From the NCBI RefSeq assembly GCF_026241515.1, contig NZ_JAPHPW010000006.1, positions 62,001-126,000 of the forward strand: 64,000 bases of DNA, in the 5' to 3' direction. This document shows, piece by piece, positions 47,985-57,465 of the stretch (its first letter is position 1; every line of letters starts with the position of its first letter). Origin of the DNA: Vibrio sp. 14G-20 (GTDB taxonomy: Bacteria > Pseudomonadota > Gammaproteobacteria > Enterobacterales > Vibrionaceae). The translations under genes were made by a program, and so were the position numbers. Below the pieces are notes generated by a model, which was given only the letters and a program-made list of their open reading frames with translations, had not been told where the DNA came from and made no database searches.

Positions 47985-50063
47985 TTAAGCCTTAGAGTAA
48001 ACATCGCGCTCGCCTAGCCAGCGGTTGATGATCGCCTTGGCGTTATCTGGGTAGCTATCGTGAATATGACGCGCAATACGCTGCACTTCTGGGATTAACC
48101 TTTGGTCTCGTACCAAGTCGGCAATCTTGAAGTCGGCCAAGCCTGTCTGTTTGGTGCCAAGCAGCTCACCGGGGCCACGGATCTCTAAGTCACGCTGTGC
48201 AATCACAAAGCCATCGTTACTTTCACGCAACACTCCTAAGCGCTTCTGAGCGGTTTTAGACAGCGGTGAGTGATACAACAATACACAGTGGCTTGCGACC
48301 GAACCACGGCCAACACGGCCTCGTAGTTGGTGCAGTTGTGCAAGGCCAAGACGCTCTGGGTTCTCGATGATCATTAAGCTCGAATTAGGCACATCCACAC
48401 CGACTTCAATCACGGTTGTCGCAACTAATAGATGCAGCTTGTTCTCTTTGAACTCTTGCATCACCGCTTGTTTCTCGGCAGGTTTCATACGGCCATGAAC
48501 TAAACCAATTTTGACGTCAGGCAGTTTGCGTTGCAGCTCTTCAGCGGTATCAGCCGCAGCTTGAGCTTCTAGTACTTCGGACTCATCAATCAGCGTACAT
48601 ACCCAATAGGCTTGTTTGCCTTCATTGAGACACGCATTTTTCACACGTTCGACAATGTCATCCCGCTTGGTATCAGGAATCGCCACGGTTTGAATCGGTG
48701 TTCGACCCGGTGGCAACTCATCAATAATTGAGGTTTCAAGATCGGCATAGGCCGTCATCGCTAACGTTCGTGGAATCGGTGTTGCCGTCATGACTAATTG
48801 GTGTGGGTAATAACCTTGCTTTGCACCTTTCTCACGCAGCTCTAATCGCTGGTGGACGCCAAATCGGTGCTGCTCATCAATGATTACTAAGCCAAGGTTT
48901 TTGAACTCGACATGTTCTTGGAACAAAGCATGAGTACCGACTACCATTTGTGCTTCACCACTGGCAATACGAACGAGCTCGGTTTCGCGAGCCTTGCCTT
49001 TGAGTTTACCTGCTAGCCACCCAACTTGAATGCCCATCGCCTCAAACCAGTTAGCAAAGTTGATCGCGTGTTGTTCCGCGAGCAATTCGGTGGGTGCCAT
49101 TAGCGCAACTTGTTGACCGTGTTCGAGTGCGCGAACAGCCGCAAGCGCAGCGACCAAGGTTTTACCTGAGCCTACATCGCCCTGAACTAAACGCATCATT
49201 GGGTGCGGTTTTTCAAGGTCAGCTTCGATCTCCTTGGTTACTCGTGTTTGTGCATTGGTTGGTGAGAACGGTAACTGAGCGAGTAGCTTATCTTTAAGAG
49301 CATGTACTGGAGGAAAAGGCATCGCTTTGTCTTGTTGCCCCTTACTACGAACAGACAGCATCGATAAGTTCTGAGCCAGTAGCTCTTCCATAATCAGGCG
49401 TAGCTGCGCAGGGTGTTTACCCTCATCAAACAACTCTAGGTCAATACCTGGAGGTGGCCTGTGAATGGTATGCAGTGCTTGTGCGAGGGTAATTTGGTGA
49501 TCGTATAAACCTGATGGTAGCAGCTCATTCACCGCGGCTTTGTCGATCAGTTCTAATGCTTGGTCGGTGAGGTTACGCAGCGTGACTTGCCTTAAGCCCT
49601 CGGTGGTTGGATACACCGGAGTCAGATTGGCTTCAACATCTGGTTGTTGCCTAGGCGCAAAGAATTTGTAGTCAGGGTGGACGATCTCAAGCCCCATATT
49701 ACCGCGCTTGATCTCACCGTAGGCATGGACTTGTTTGCCTTCGGCAAAGTTATTCTTCATACCAGCGGTGAAGTTGAAAAAGCGCAGAGTAATGGTGCCG
49801 TTACCATCACTGATTTTTACCGCCAACATCTTACGTTTACCGAAAATGGTATCGACGTGCATCACCTTGCCTTGCACTGCAGCCCAAAGGCCAGCGTGCA
49901 GTTTTACGATTGGATAGATACGCGTTCGATCTTCATAGCGTAAAGGCAAGTGAAACAGTAGATCTTGTACGTTGTTAAGCCCAACCTTTTCCAGTTTCTC
50001 TGCGACTTTAGCGCCGACTCCAGATAAAGAGTTGAGAGGGATAGCAGATAAAAGCTGTGACAT
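47985..50063 (-). CDS. recG: ATP-dependent DNA helicase RecG
   Basis: RecG is a branch-migration helicase that remodels stalled replication forks and recombination intermediates. The N-terminal wedge (OB) domain occupies about residues 1-155. The helicase core shows Walker A GDVGSGKT (about residue 295), Walker B DEQH and motif VI in HQLRGRVGRG. I use the ATG at 50063 (692 residues, as for E. coli 693); an ATG four codons upstream is equally open. It is co-directional with spoT, rpoZ and gmk, but a 268-base repeat-bearing gap precedes it and trmH, which separates spoT and recG in E. coli, is absent. Confidence 0.97.
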   Translation of the reverse strand: MSQLLSAIPLNSLSGVGAKVAEKLEKVGLNNVQDLLFHLPLRYEDRTRIYPIVKLHAGLWAAVQGKVMHVDTIFGKRKMLAVKISDGNGTITLRFFNFTAGMKNNFAEGKQVHAYGEIKRGNMGLEIVHPDYKFFAPRQQPDVEANLTPVYPTTEGLRQVTLRNLTDQALELIDKAAVNELLPSGLYDHQITLAQALHTIHRPPPGIDLELFDEGKHPAQLRLIMEELLAQNLSMLSVRSKGQQDKAMPFPPVHALKDKLLAQLPFSPTNAQTRVTKEIEADLEKPHPMMRLVQGDVGSGKTLVAALAAVRALEHGQQVALMAPTELLAEQHAINFANWFEAMGIQVGWLAGKLKGKARETELVRIASGEAQMVVGTHALFQEHVEFKNLGLVIIDEQHRFGVHQRLELREKGAKQGYYPHQLVMTATPIPRTLAMTAYADLETSIIDELPPGRTPIQTVAIPDTKRDDIVERVKNACLNEGKQAYWVCTLIDESEVLEAQAAADTAEELQRKLPDVKIGLVHGRMKPAEKQAVMQEFKENKLHLLVATTVIEVGVDVPNSSLMIIENPERLGLAQLHQLRGRVGRGSVASHCVLLYHSPLSKTAQKRLGVLRESNDGFVIAQRDLEIRGPGELLGTKQTGLADFKIADLVRDQRLIPEVQRIARHIHDSYPDNAKAIINRWLGERDVYSKA

Positions 50064-50141
50064 AACAAGGCTCATAAACGTAAGAGAGATGATCTATTCA
50101 AGCATTTTACTGGATTTTTGTACAGGGTAAAGCTTAGAAGC

Positions 50142-50312
50142 AGATACGGGATTCGGGATACGAAGAGATCAGGAGCAGATTTGGGTTGCGGCTAAATGAG
50201 TACTAAAAAACAGGGCAGTACAAAAAATTAAAGCAGACTCGAAATACGAAGAGTTGAGGTGGTGAAAAGCTTTTGCTCTTCGCATCTCGAGACTCGTATC
50301 TCTCATCTGCTT
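50142..50312. repeat. Imperfect inverted repeat of CGAGATA-type units
   Basis: The recG-spoT gap contains GATACGGGATTCGGGATACG (50146-50165), a middle relative CGAAATACGAAGAGT near 50250, and the inverted form GCTCTTCGCATCTCGAGACT (50274-50293) running into CGTATCTCTCATCTGC. The arms can pair to form a large imperfect hairpin. A related unit occurs at 15880-15898. Confidence 0.6.
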
Positions 50313-50330
50313 TTTAATCTGCTTCTAGAT

Positions 50331-52457
50331 CTAGTTCTTACGACGTCTTACTTTTAGCGCGTGTGGCATCACACGTAGCTTTTTCATAATACTTGCAAGG
50401 TGAACACGATCTTTGGTGGTCAGCAAGATAGTCACTGTGTACAGGCGTCCATCTCGTTCTTCGGTTGAAATACCGTGAATGTTTGAGCCCGTTTTAGAGA
50501 TAACGTTCGTTAACTCAGCCAGTGCACCTTGGTGGTTCTGCAGATCGATCTGAAGTTCAGCTGTGAACTCTTGATCGTAATCGTCAGACCATTCTACCGC
50601 CATGTATTTGTCTGGTTCTTTTTGGTAGCCACGAACGTTTGGACACGTTTCACGGTGAACCACAAGGCCACGACCTGGGGATACATGGGCAATGATGTGA
50701 TCGCCTGGGATCGGGTGACAACAATTAGCGAAAGTCAGTAGTAGACCCTCAGCACCACGGATAGGCAATTTCTTCCTTGGTGTGTCGCTGTTGTTTATCA
50801 CTTCTGTCAGTTCGTCAGCATCACCCAGTAGACGACGAGCAATGACGATACTCATCAATTCGCCAAGACCAATCGATGCTAGCAAGTCTTCAACGCTTTC
50901 TAGGCGTAAGTCAGACAATACGTGCTCGAGGTTCTCTTGGCCGATATCGGCAATAGAGTGTTCACCAAGTGCGTGGTTCAGTAGACGGCGACCTAGCGTA
51001 ATAGACTCTTCACGACGCATGGTTTTCAGAACCTGACGGATCTTAGTACGTGCGCGTGAGGTCACTACGTAGTTGAGCCATGCAGCATTCGGACGTGCGC
51101 CCGGAGCACTGATGATCTCAATGGTTTGACCGTTCTTCAGCGATTTGCTAAGTGGATAAGGGTTCATGTCTACACGAGCACCTACACACATGTTGCCGAC
51201 ATCGGTATGCACCGCGTAAGCAAAATCGACCGCTGTTGCGCCCGCAGGAAGTTCGACAATGCGACCTTTTGGCGTGAACACAAAGATCTCATCTGGGAAC
51301 AGATCTGATTTAACGTTTTCAATGAATTCGAATGAGTTACCTGCGCTTTGTTGCAGCTCAAGTAAGCTCTGCATCCAACGTTGTGCTTTAACCTGTGCGG
51401 TTGTCCCGTTACTGCTGCGCGAGCCATTGCCTTTGTAAGACCAATGCGCCGCGACACCTTTATCTGCCATTTGCTCCATATCTTCAGTACGGATCTGGAC
51501 CTCAACTGGCACCCCGTGAGGGCCGATCATTGACGTGTGCAGAGATTGGTAGCCGTTGGCTTTTGGTACCGCAATGTAATCTTTCATGCGGCCAGGGCGG
51601 GGCTTGTACAGGCTGTGAGCTTGACCAAGTACGCGATAACAAGTATCTGGGGTATCAACCACCACGCGGAAAGCGTAGATGTCCATAATGGTGTGAAAGC
51701 GCTGCTCTTTGGTTTTCATCTTGTTATAGATGGAGAACAGATTCTTTTCACGACCAAGTACGCGAGCAGGCAAACCGACTTCTTCAAGGCGGCCTTCGAT
51801 TTCGCTATGGATACGTTGGATCATCTCCTTACGGTTACCACGCGCAGCTTTCACTACGTTTTTCAGTACGCGATAACGGTTAGGATAAAGGGCTTCGAAG
51901 CCCAACTCTTCTAGTTCGGTCTTGATGTTATGAATACCAAGACGGTGAGCTAGCGGAGAATAAATCTCGAGGGTTTCACGAGCAATACGACGCTTTTTGT
52001 CAGGACGAAGTGCCCCAAGCGTACGCATGTTGTGAGTACGGTCAGCTAATTTGATCAAGATAACGCGGATGTCTTGCACCATGGCGAGAACCATCTTACG
52101 GAAGTTCTCTGCTTGCGCTTCTTTGCGATCACGAAATTTAAGCTTATCCAGCTTAGATACACCATCAACCAGTTCAGCAACGGTATTGCCGAATTGAGCT
52201 TCTAGCTCCTCTTTTGTAACTTCAGTATCTTCAATTACATCGTGGAGTAGGGCAGCTTGCAGGGTTTCGATATCCAGACGCATTTCTGCCAGGATTCTTG
52301 AAACAGCAACAGGATGGATTATGTATGGTTCACCCGTTGAACGGGTTTGCCCTTCATGGGCATTTCTCGCTACCACATAAGATTGACGCAGAGCCTCAAT
52401 TTGAGGCTCTGTTAGGTATTCTTGGGCAACGTCTTTGAGGCTATCGAATAGATACAA
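50331..52457 (-). CDS. spoT: Bifunctional (p)ppGpp synthase/hydrolase SpoT
   Basis: SpoT makes and degrades (p)ppGpp in response to starvation. In order it has the HD hydrolase domain (LLHDVIEDTE near residue 70, intact), the synthetase domain (YQSLHTSMIGPHG near residue 305), a TGS domain (about 387-447, FTPKGRIVELPAGATAVDF) and a C-terminal ACT domain (about 635-705). The catalytic hydrolase residues set it apart from RelA. At 708 residues it equals the usual SpoT length. It follows rpoZ by about 50 bases in the gmk-rpoZ-spoT unit. Confidence 0.97.
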   Translation of the reverse strand: MYLFDSLKDVAQEYLTEPQIEALRQSYVVARNAHEGQTRSTGEPYIIHPVAVSRILAEMRLDIETLQAALLHDVIEDTEVTKEELEAQFGNTVAELVDGVSKLDKLKFRDRKEAQAENFRKMVLAMVQDIRVILIKLADRTHNMRTLGALRPDKKRRIARETLEIYSPLAHRLGIHNIKTELEELGFEALYPNRYRVLKNVVKAARGNRKEMIQRIHSEIEGRLEEVGLPARVLGREKNLFSIYNKMKTKEQRFHTIMDIYAFRVVVDTPDTCYRVLGQAHSLYKPRPGRMKDYIAVPKANGYQSLHTSMIGPHGVPVEVQIRTEDMEQMADKGVAAHWSYKGNGSRSSNGTTAQVKAQRWMQSLLELQQSAGNSFEFIENVKSDLFPDEIFVFTPKGRIVELPAGATAVDFAYAVHTDVGNMCVGARVDMNPYPLSKSLKNGQTIEIISAPGARPNAAWLNYVVTSRARTKIRQVLKTMRREESITLGRRLLNHALGEHSIADIGQENLEHVLSDLRLESVEDLLASIGLGELMSIVIARRLLGDADELTEVINNSDTPRKKLPIRGAEGLLLTFANCCHPIPGDHIIAHVSPGRGLVVHRETCPNVRGYQKEPDKYMAVEWSDDYDQEFTAELQIDLQNHQGALAELTNVISKTGSNIHGISTEERDGRLYTVTILLTTKDRVHLASIMKKLRVMPHALKVRRRKN

Positions 52458-52510
52458 ATTAAAGGCCCGGAAGGTTAATTAGTTCGAATGACGCTTTTTG
52501 CGACTGTGAG

Positions 52511-52783
52511 CTAACGAGTGTGAGCGATGCTGCTTACTGCTGCAAGTTCAGCCGCTTCTTGCTCTTGTTGCTCTTGACGCTCACGAGCATCTAGTACGTC
52601 TTTAGTGATAAGACCTTCTTCGATTTCGCGAAGAGCGATAACCGTTGGCTTATCGTTTTCTTCAGGCACTAGTGAATCTTTACCGCCAGTTTGCATTTGA
52701 CGTGCGCGGCGAGCCGCAATAAGAACTAGGTCGAAACGGTTGCCAACTTTTTCAACAGCGTCTTGAACAGTTACGCGTGCCAT
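52511..52783 (-). CDS. rpoZ: RNA polymerase omega subunit
   Basis: Omega binds the beta-prime C-terminus, helps assemble RNA polymerase and forms one ppGpp site. The 90-residue protein (E. coli 91) begins [20 protein letters not shown] and has the conserved AARRARQMQ stretch. It lies between gmk and spoT as in E. coli, but a MITE-like element separates it from gmk, so it may need its own promoter. Confidence 0.97.
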   Translation of the reverse strand: MARVTVQDAVEKVGNRFDLVLIAARRARQMQTGGKDSLVPEENDKPTVIALREIEEGLITKDVLDARERQEQQEQEAAELAAVSSIAHTR

Positions 52784-52894
52784 GAGGACTCCAAATAGTA
52801 ATTAACTAATAAATTTTTAATGACGAGAAAGTATACAAGTTTAACTAGAGACTTTCTAGTTCACCGTATACTTATCTCAATGGAAAATCCAGTT

Positions 52895-53057
52895 ATACCA
52901 ATCACAGTAAAATAAGTGCTCAGAGATAGCGCCGGAAAAAAGTTTGAGAACAAGGAAGAATTTTTCGATAAGTAGTGACCCTACAATCAAAAATTCTAAC
53001 GACGTTATCAGGCTTTTTCACAAGCTAGAATGACCAGTTGTTTACTACGATTGGTAT
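52895..53057 (+). mobile_element. MITE-like element, copy C
   Basis: A 163-bp copy with perfect ends ATACCAATC/GATTGGTAT lies between gmk and rpoZ. It ends six bases after the gmk stop codon and splits an operon that is contiguous in E. coli. Orientation matches copy B and is opposite to copy A. Confidence 0.87.
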
Positions 53058-53063
53058 CAGAGA

Positions 53064-53687
53064 TTATTCCGCTAGTAGTGCTGTAAGCATGCCGCTGTAT
53101 TTAGCTGCTTGCTTATCTTCTTTCAAACGCTCCGCACGAATGATAGCTCTGAAGTCCATTAGGGCTGCATCAAAGTCGTCATTCACGATCACATAATCAT
53201 ATTCTGCATAGTGAGAAATCTCTGATTTTGCTTCGCTCATGCGTTTCGCAATAACTTCGTTGCTGTCTTGACCGCGAACATTCAAACGACGCTCTAGTTC
53301 ACCATTTGATGGTGGAAGAATGAATACACTCTTCGCTTGAGGCATTTGTTCACGGATCTGACGAGCACCTTGCCAGTCGATATCTAGGAATACATCGATA
53401 CCGCGGTTTAGGTTTTCTTCAATCCAAACGCGTGAAGTACCGTAGTAGTTGCCGAAAACTTCAGCGTACTCTAGGAATTCACCTTTAGTAATAAGGTCTT
53501 CAAAATGATGCTTCTCTACAAAGTGGTAGTGAACACCATTTTCTTCACCAGGGCGCATACCGCGAGTGGTGTGTGAAACAGATACCTTCATTGCGTAGGT
53601 TGGATTGGTTTCTAGCATTGCTGAGATCAAGCTCGACTTACCTGCGCCACTAGGTGCAGATACGATGTAAAGAGTACCTTTGCCCAT
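53064..53687 (-). CDS. gmk: Guanylate kinase
   Basis: Gmk phosphorylates GMP to GDP and feeds GTP and ppGpp pools. The P-loop [10 protein letters not shown] (residues 10-19), the GMP-binding YHFVEKHHF and [14 protein letters not shown] regions and the lid residues are present. Its 207 residues match E. coli (207). It is the first gene of the gmk-rpoZ-spoT unit. A MITE-like element follows its stop codon. Confidence 0.97.
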   Translation of the reverse strand: MGKGTLYIVSAPSGAGKSSLISAMLETNPTYAMKVSVSHTTRGMRPGEENGVHYHFVEKHHFEDLITKGEFLEYAEVFGNYYGTSRVWIEENLNRGIDVFLDIDWQGARQIREQMPQAKSVFILPPSNGELERRLNVRGQDSNEVIAKRMSEAKSEISHYAEYDYVIVNDDFDAALMDFRAIIRAERLKEDKQAAKYSGMLTALLAE

Positions 53688-54026
53688 CTGTATATTTCCA
53701 CTGTTGGTTGGATTGAGTGAAGGTGATAAACCTACACTATAAAAGATAGCACTGACTCTAATTGTTGTTCCGTTGGTTACGTCTATAAAGAGATAACGAG
53801 TAAAACTAATAGAAGCAACTGGTGAAAATTAGGCCAGAAAAATGGAGGCGAAGAGTAGCATATTTAGATGATTGAGAACAACTGGCTTGATCGTTATTTA
53901 TTAGCAAATGATCTTCTCAAGGATCTTTGTATAAATGTAATGACTCGTCATCGGTACTTTTTTATGTGATCTGGACAAAATTTGTTGAAGTTTTAATCTC
54001 AATCCTTACAATCCGCGCAAACGATT

Positions 54027-54099
54027 AAATGCTGTATATGTTTGATGAAATGGGTCAAATGTTTCTACTACCGAGCCTACCTTGGTAACTACAGTTTTT
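54027..54099 (+). ncRNA. Purine riboswitch-like aptamer upstream of the permease
   Basis: The leader folds like the purine aptamer. P1 pairs GCTG (54031-54034) with CAG and an outer A/T arm (54092-54099). P2 is TTTGAT/GTCAAA with the 7-base loop GAAATGG. The junction TTTCTAC is exact. P3 is TACCGA/TTGGTA with a 7-base loop, and J3/1 is ACTA. The C in ACTA is the specificity base and predicts guanine or hypoxanthine rather than adenine. The first junction and loop 3 deviate somewhat from the consensus. No clear terminator follows, so control may act on translation of the GTG start about 70 bases downstream. Confidence 0.7.
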
Positions 54100-54169
54100 A
54101 GTGTAGAGACCTCTCTATTCTCGCAGCATTTGAATCACCAAATTCTTAATTTATTGCAAAGGTTTTGTT

Positions 54170-55540
54170 GTGAGTACCGATTCCACCCTGAAAGCCCAGA
54201 ACACCTCTGGCTCGCTTGATTCGATGTTTAAAATCACTGAAAGAAAAACCACGATTGGCACTGAGCTGTACGCGGGTTTCATCACTTTCTTGGCGATGAG
54301 CTATATTCTGGCGGTTAACCCTGCGATTTTGGGGGATATCCCAGGTATGGACAAAGGGGCAGTATTTACAGCAACCGCTCTGTCTGCCGCTATCGCAACG
54401 CTTATTATGGGCATTTGGGGCAACTACCCAGTGATGCTTGCACCAGGCATGAGCATGAACGGCTTCTTCAAAGGCTTATTATTAAGTGGCTCTGTTGCGG
54501 TGCTTTGGAATGAAGCGCTGTTTGGCATCTTCCTATCGGGTATCCTGTACCTCGCGTTCTCGTTAACCAATATTCGTAAATCGATGATTGAGTCGATTCC
54601 TGAAGATTTGAAGTTGGCGATTACCGTGTCTCTTGGACTGTTCATCGCTTTCTTAGGTCTTAAGAATGCGGGCATCATCGTTTCTAACCCATTTGTATTG
54701 GTTGGCTTAGGTGATATTTCCGATCCAAAAGTGATCATCGCTTACGTGAGTATCTTCATCGCACTGGGTTGTATGGTTCGTGACATCAAGCTAGCAACCT
54801 TCATCTCGTTCGTTTCTGCTATCGCGCTGACCATTCTTGCTGATGTATTCATGGGTACATCAAACGCACCAATCCCAGACCAATTTTTTTCTATGCCACC
54901 AAGCATGGCAGGCAGTTTCGGCGCTATCTTTGATTTCTCTGCTTTCACGCCTGAAAAAATGTTCGATCTATTGTTCATTGTACTTATCTTCCTGATTGTC
55001 GATTTCTTCGATGGCTTAAGCACGATTGTTGGTGTTGGACGTGATGCGGGTATCATCGACAAAGACGGTAAGGTACCAAATGCGAAATCGGCTTTAGTTG
55101 CTGATGCAGGTGGAACAGTGATTGGTTCTATTTTAGGTACCACATCGATCACCGCGTTCTCGGAATCTGGTATTGCTTCTTCTCAAGGGGCGAAAACGGG
55201 CTTGGCAGCAGTCATGGTGGCTGGCTTATTCCTAGTGTCGCTATTCCTATACCCAATCTTCTCTATCTTCTCAGCGGCAATGGTCGCGCCTGCGATGGTA
55301 GTGGTAGGCATCTACATGGTGGGTCGCCTTGGTCAGATAAACTGGGAAAAGAAAGAGTCACGCATTGCAGCTTTCTTCACCATCATGTTCACCGTTCTAA
55401 GCTTCTCACCAGCAAACGGCATGGCGATGGGCTTCATCAGTTACGCATTCACGATGGTTGTGGCAGGTAAGCGCAAAGAAGTGCATCCACTTATCTACGG
55501 CCTGTGTGTGGTGTTCTTAACTTACCTGATTCTTCTATAA
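54170..55540 (+). CDS. NCS2 purine permease (AzgA/GhxP-like)
   Basis: This 456-residue inner-membrane protein has 12 to 14 membrane segments and belongs to the AzgA-like branch of the NCS2 family (E. coli GhxP/GhxQ, AdeP/AdeQ), which imports guanine, hypoxanthine or adenine by proton symport. Family motifs visible are FITFLAMSYILAVNP near residue 35, LAPGMSMNGFF and DAGGTVIGSILGTTSITAF near residue 310. It starts at a GTG with AAAGG seven bases upstream. A purine-riboswitch-like leader precedes it. Its last 21 codons are repeated at 58057-58122. Confidence 0.93.
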   Translation: MSTDSTLKAQNTSGSLDSMFKITERKTTIGTELYAGFITFLAMSYILAVNPAILGDIPGMDKGAVFTATALSAAIATLIMGIWGNYPVMLAPGMSMNGFFKGLLLSGSVAVLWNEALFGIFLSGILYLAFSLTNIRKSMIESIPEDLKLAITVSLGLFIAFLGLKNAGIIVSNPFVLVGLGDISDPKVIIAYVSIFIALGCMVRDIKLATFISFVSAIALTILADVFMGTSNAPIPDQFFSMPPSMAGSFGAIFDFSAFTPEKMFDLLFIVLIFLIVDFFDGLSTIVGVGRDAGIIDKDGKVPNAKSALVADAGGTVIGSILGTTSITAFSESGIASSQGAKTGLAAVMVAGLFLVSLFLYPIFSIFSAAMVAPAMVVVGIYMVGRLGQINWEKKESRIAAFFTIMFTVLSFSPANGMAMGFISYAFTMVVAGKRKEVHPLIYGLCVVFLTYLILL

Positions 55541-55598
55541 GGCTAATTCGCCACTACTAATTAGCCACTAACAAGTCGCTAAATAAAAGACAAACAGA

Positions 55599-55630
55599 TG
55601 GCTCTGCAGTGAATGTGGGGCCATTTTTGT
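55599..55630 (+). terminator. Permease terminator
   Basis: ATGGCTC and GGGGCCAT pair around a 12-13-base loop, followed by TTTTTG. A copy of this hairpin lies at 58166-58200. Confidence 0.75.
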
Positions 55631-55659
55631 ATCTGTTGTATCTTAAATTTATGCTCGTT

Positions 55660-55708
55660 CTTGCTGAACGTTGAGTTCAACTTACCGCCATTCTGCTGAT
55701 GTTCACCT
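55660..55708 (+). pseudogene. psiE fragment
   Basis: About 49 bases (containing GCTGAACG and CATTCTGCTGATGTT) match the intact psiE at 58458-58507 at roughly three-quarters of positions. The frame around it is broken, so it is a decayed remnant. It suggests psiE once lay directly after the permease. Confidence 0.6.
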
Positions 55709-55732
55709 AAAAAGGGCGACGGTGGTCGCCTC
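55709..55732 (-). terminator. Terminator of the beta-barrel protein gene
   Basis: On the minus strand GGCGAC and GTCGCC pair around CACC, followed by five T. Confidence 0.85.
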
Positions 55733-55764
55733 TTTACGTTTACTAGCCAACGAAGTGTTCGTTA

Positions 55765-56343
55765 TTAGAATTTGTACGTTGCGCCAGCGTAGAAGCTACC
55801 AAGTTGGACGGTCACATCATTGTATAACCAGTGGCCAGTATCAACGCTGAAGGTATCAACTTCGTAAGCCACACGGAAGTTTAGGTTCTCAAGGCTTGCT
55901 GGTGTGTATTCTACACCTGCGCCCAAACGCAATGCTGTTTCATCTTTGCTACCATAGTCATCAACATCAAATGAAAGCTGCGTTAGACCTATGGTACCAA
56001 ATGGACGCCAACCGCTATCAAAGGTGTAGCCAAGGTTTGCAGCAATAGATATGCCTGCTGTTTCGATAGCATAACCTGACAAGCCTGGTGCTGTTATATT
56101 ACTGTATTTGGTGAATTGTGTTTCAACGCCAACAATGCGGTTAAATTGATAGCCACCAATCAACTTAACCGTTGAGTATTTTGTTTCTAGTGTAGAAAAC
56201 GCGGCATCGTCATCGTAAGTTGTGGTACCAAAACCACCACCTAGGTAAAAGCCAGATACGTCTTTCTCAACTGCTTGATCTTGGGCACTGGCAAAGGCAG
56301 AAAATGCTGCCAGAAGGATCACTGCTTTTTTCATTAGATTCAT
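55765..56343 (-). CDS. Outer-membrane beta-barrel protein (OMP_b-brl type)
   Basis: The 192-residue protein has a signal peptide (ending about residue 20, AFASAQ) and an eight-strand-like beta-barrel with alternating hydrophobic residues: FYLGGGFGTTTYDDD, VKLIGGYQFNR, ISIAANLGYTFDSG and a C-terminal strand ending in aromatic Phe (FYAGATYKF), the signal for outer-membrane insertion. It resembles OmpA-barrel or Ail-like porin-family proteins; the exact role is unknown. Either the ATG at 56343 or the one at 56334 can start it. It is divergent from a ToxR-like gene, the likely regulator. Confidence 0.85.
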   Translation of the reverse strand: MNLMKKAVILLAAFSAFASAQDQAVEKDVSGFYLGGGFGTTTYDDDAAFSTLETKYSTVKLIGGYQFNRIVGVETQFTKYSNITAPGLSGYAIETAGISIAANLGYTFDSGWRPFGTIGLTQLSFDVDDYGSKDETALRLGAGVEYTPASLENLNFRVAYEVDTFSVDTGHWLYNDVTVQLGSFYAGATYKF

Positions 56344-56640
56344 CTCATCGGGGATAAAAAGTGGTGTGCATTATGTGTTCAATGGCAATATAAAACTAAA
56401 GATGGAATTCATATAAACTTCATGACTTGTCGGTTTATTGATAATTCCCCTTTTATATATTTTTATCTTTATTACATAATTCATTGATATGTTTGATGTT
56501 GTTTTTTCTGTAGGAACTTCTGCTTTAGGTGGATGGACTGTACTCACGGCTTACGCAGTTGACTTGGTAATGGTAGGATCCAGCTCTTCACGCGTGTGTT
56601 TTTTGGTTGTGTGAGCCCTAATTTCAGTAATAGTGAGTGT

Positions 56641-57465
56641 ATGCATAGAGTCTGTTTTTCCAATTTGATTCTCGATCCAACGACTCTAACTTTATCGAAT
56701 GCCGATGGTGAATGTATTCAATTACGCCCGCTTCCATATGCAGTGTTGAGTTTGTTACTTGAAAACCAGGGTGTTCACGTTACTCGTGAACGACTATTTG
56801 AAACCTGTTGGGGGGGCGCATTAGTCACTGACCAAGCGATCACTAATGTCATTTCAGGTTTAAGGAAAAACTTCGAGCAGTTGGGCGCGCGCGATGTCAC
56901 CTTGAAAACAGTCAGCAAAATTGGCTACGTTCTGAACATTCACAGTGGCAAAGAGCCGATTAAGAAAATAGGAAACCGAGCAATTCGGGTTAGCCAAGAG
57001 CAAGAAATCGTTTTAGAAGAGGTGAGCCTTAAGCCTGCCCCTACCTTGAAAATGAACATGTATTCTTGGCATGGGTTTGTGACGGTATTGCTGCTAGCCT
57101 GTTTGGTGTTCGTTTTTTTTACTAAGCCTTTTATCCGAAAGCCACAGTTTCTCCAGCCTAGTGAGTATCAACATTTTCAGATTGGCGTGACCGATTTTTA
57201 TCTTTATGACAGTGCTTATTTAATAAGTGACGGTCGACTGCTCGCATATGAATTAGCGACTCAATCGTTTCCAACCTGTCATGCGGATATGTATCTGCGA
57301 ATCGCAGAGTCTGCTTATGACGACGACGTTTATATGATTAAAACTTTTGCTTTTGCGAAACACGGCAGTAAGAACGCAAGCTACGTGAATCATTCGGTGA
57401 GTATTGATGATTTATCAGAGACGGTGGTGAAAGCAATTAGGAGGGCTCGATCAATATGCGGATAA
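56641..57465 (+). CDS. ToxR/CadC-like membrane-bound transcription regulator
   Basis: The protein joins an N-terminal OmpR-type winged helix (about residues 1-100; LRPLPYAVLSLLLEN, RERLFETCW and the recognition-wing end VSKIGYVLNI) to a membrane segment (about 143-165, FVTVLLLACLVFVFF) and a periplasmic domain of about 105 residues with two cysteines. This is the ToxR/CadC layout, in which the factor acts at membrane-tethered DNA. I use the ATG at 56641 (274 residues); a GTG at 56596 is in frame but adds an unrelated stretch. It overlaps the next gene by ten bases. Confidence 0.85.
   Translation: MHRVCFSNLILDPTTLTLSNADGECIQLRPLPYAVLSLLLENQGVHVTRERLFETCWGGALVTDQAITNVISGLRKNFEQLGARDVTLKTVSKIGYVLNIHSGKEPIKKIGNRAIRVSQEQEIVLEEVSLKPAPTLKMNMYSWHGFVTVLLLACLVFVFFTKPFIRKPQFLQPSEYQHFQIGVTDFYLYDSAYLISDGRLLAYELATQSFPTCHADMYLRIAESAYDDDVYMIKTFAFAKHGSKNASYVNHSVSIDDLSETVVKAIRRARSICG

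Noticed and set aside
50064..50075. Upstream ATG of recG at 50075.
   Set aside because: It adds four residues not seen in typical RecG; neither start has a good ribosome site, so 50063 was chosen on family length.
54100..54169. Intrinsic terminator as riboswitch expression platform.
   Set aside because: Only a very short GAGA/TCTC pairing is seen and no T-run before the start codon.
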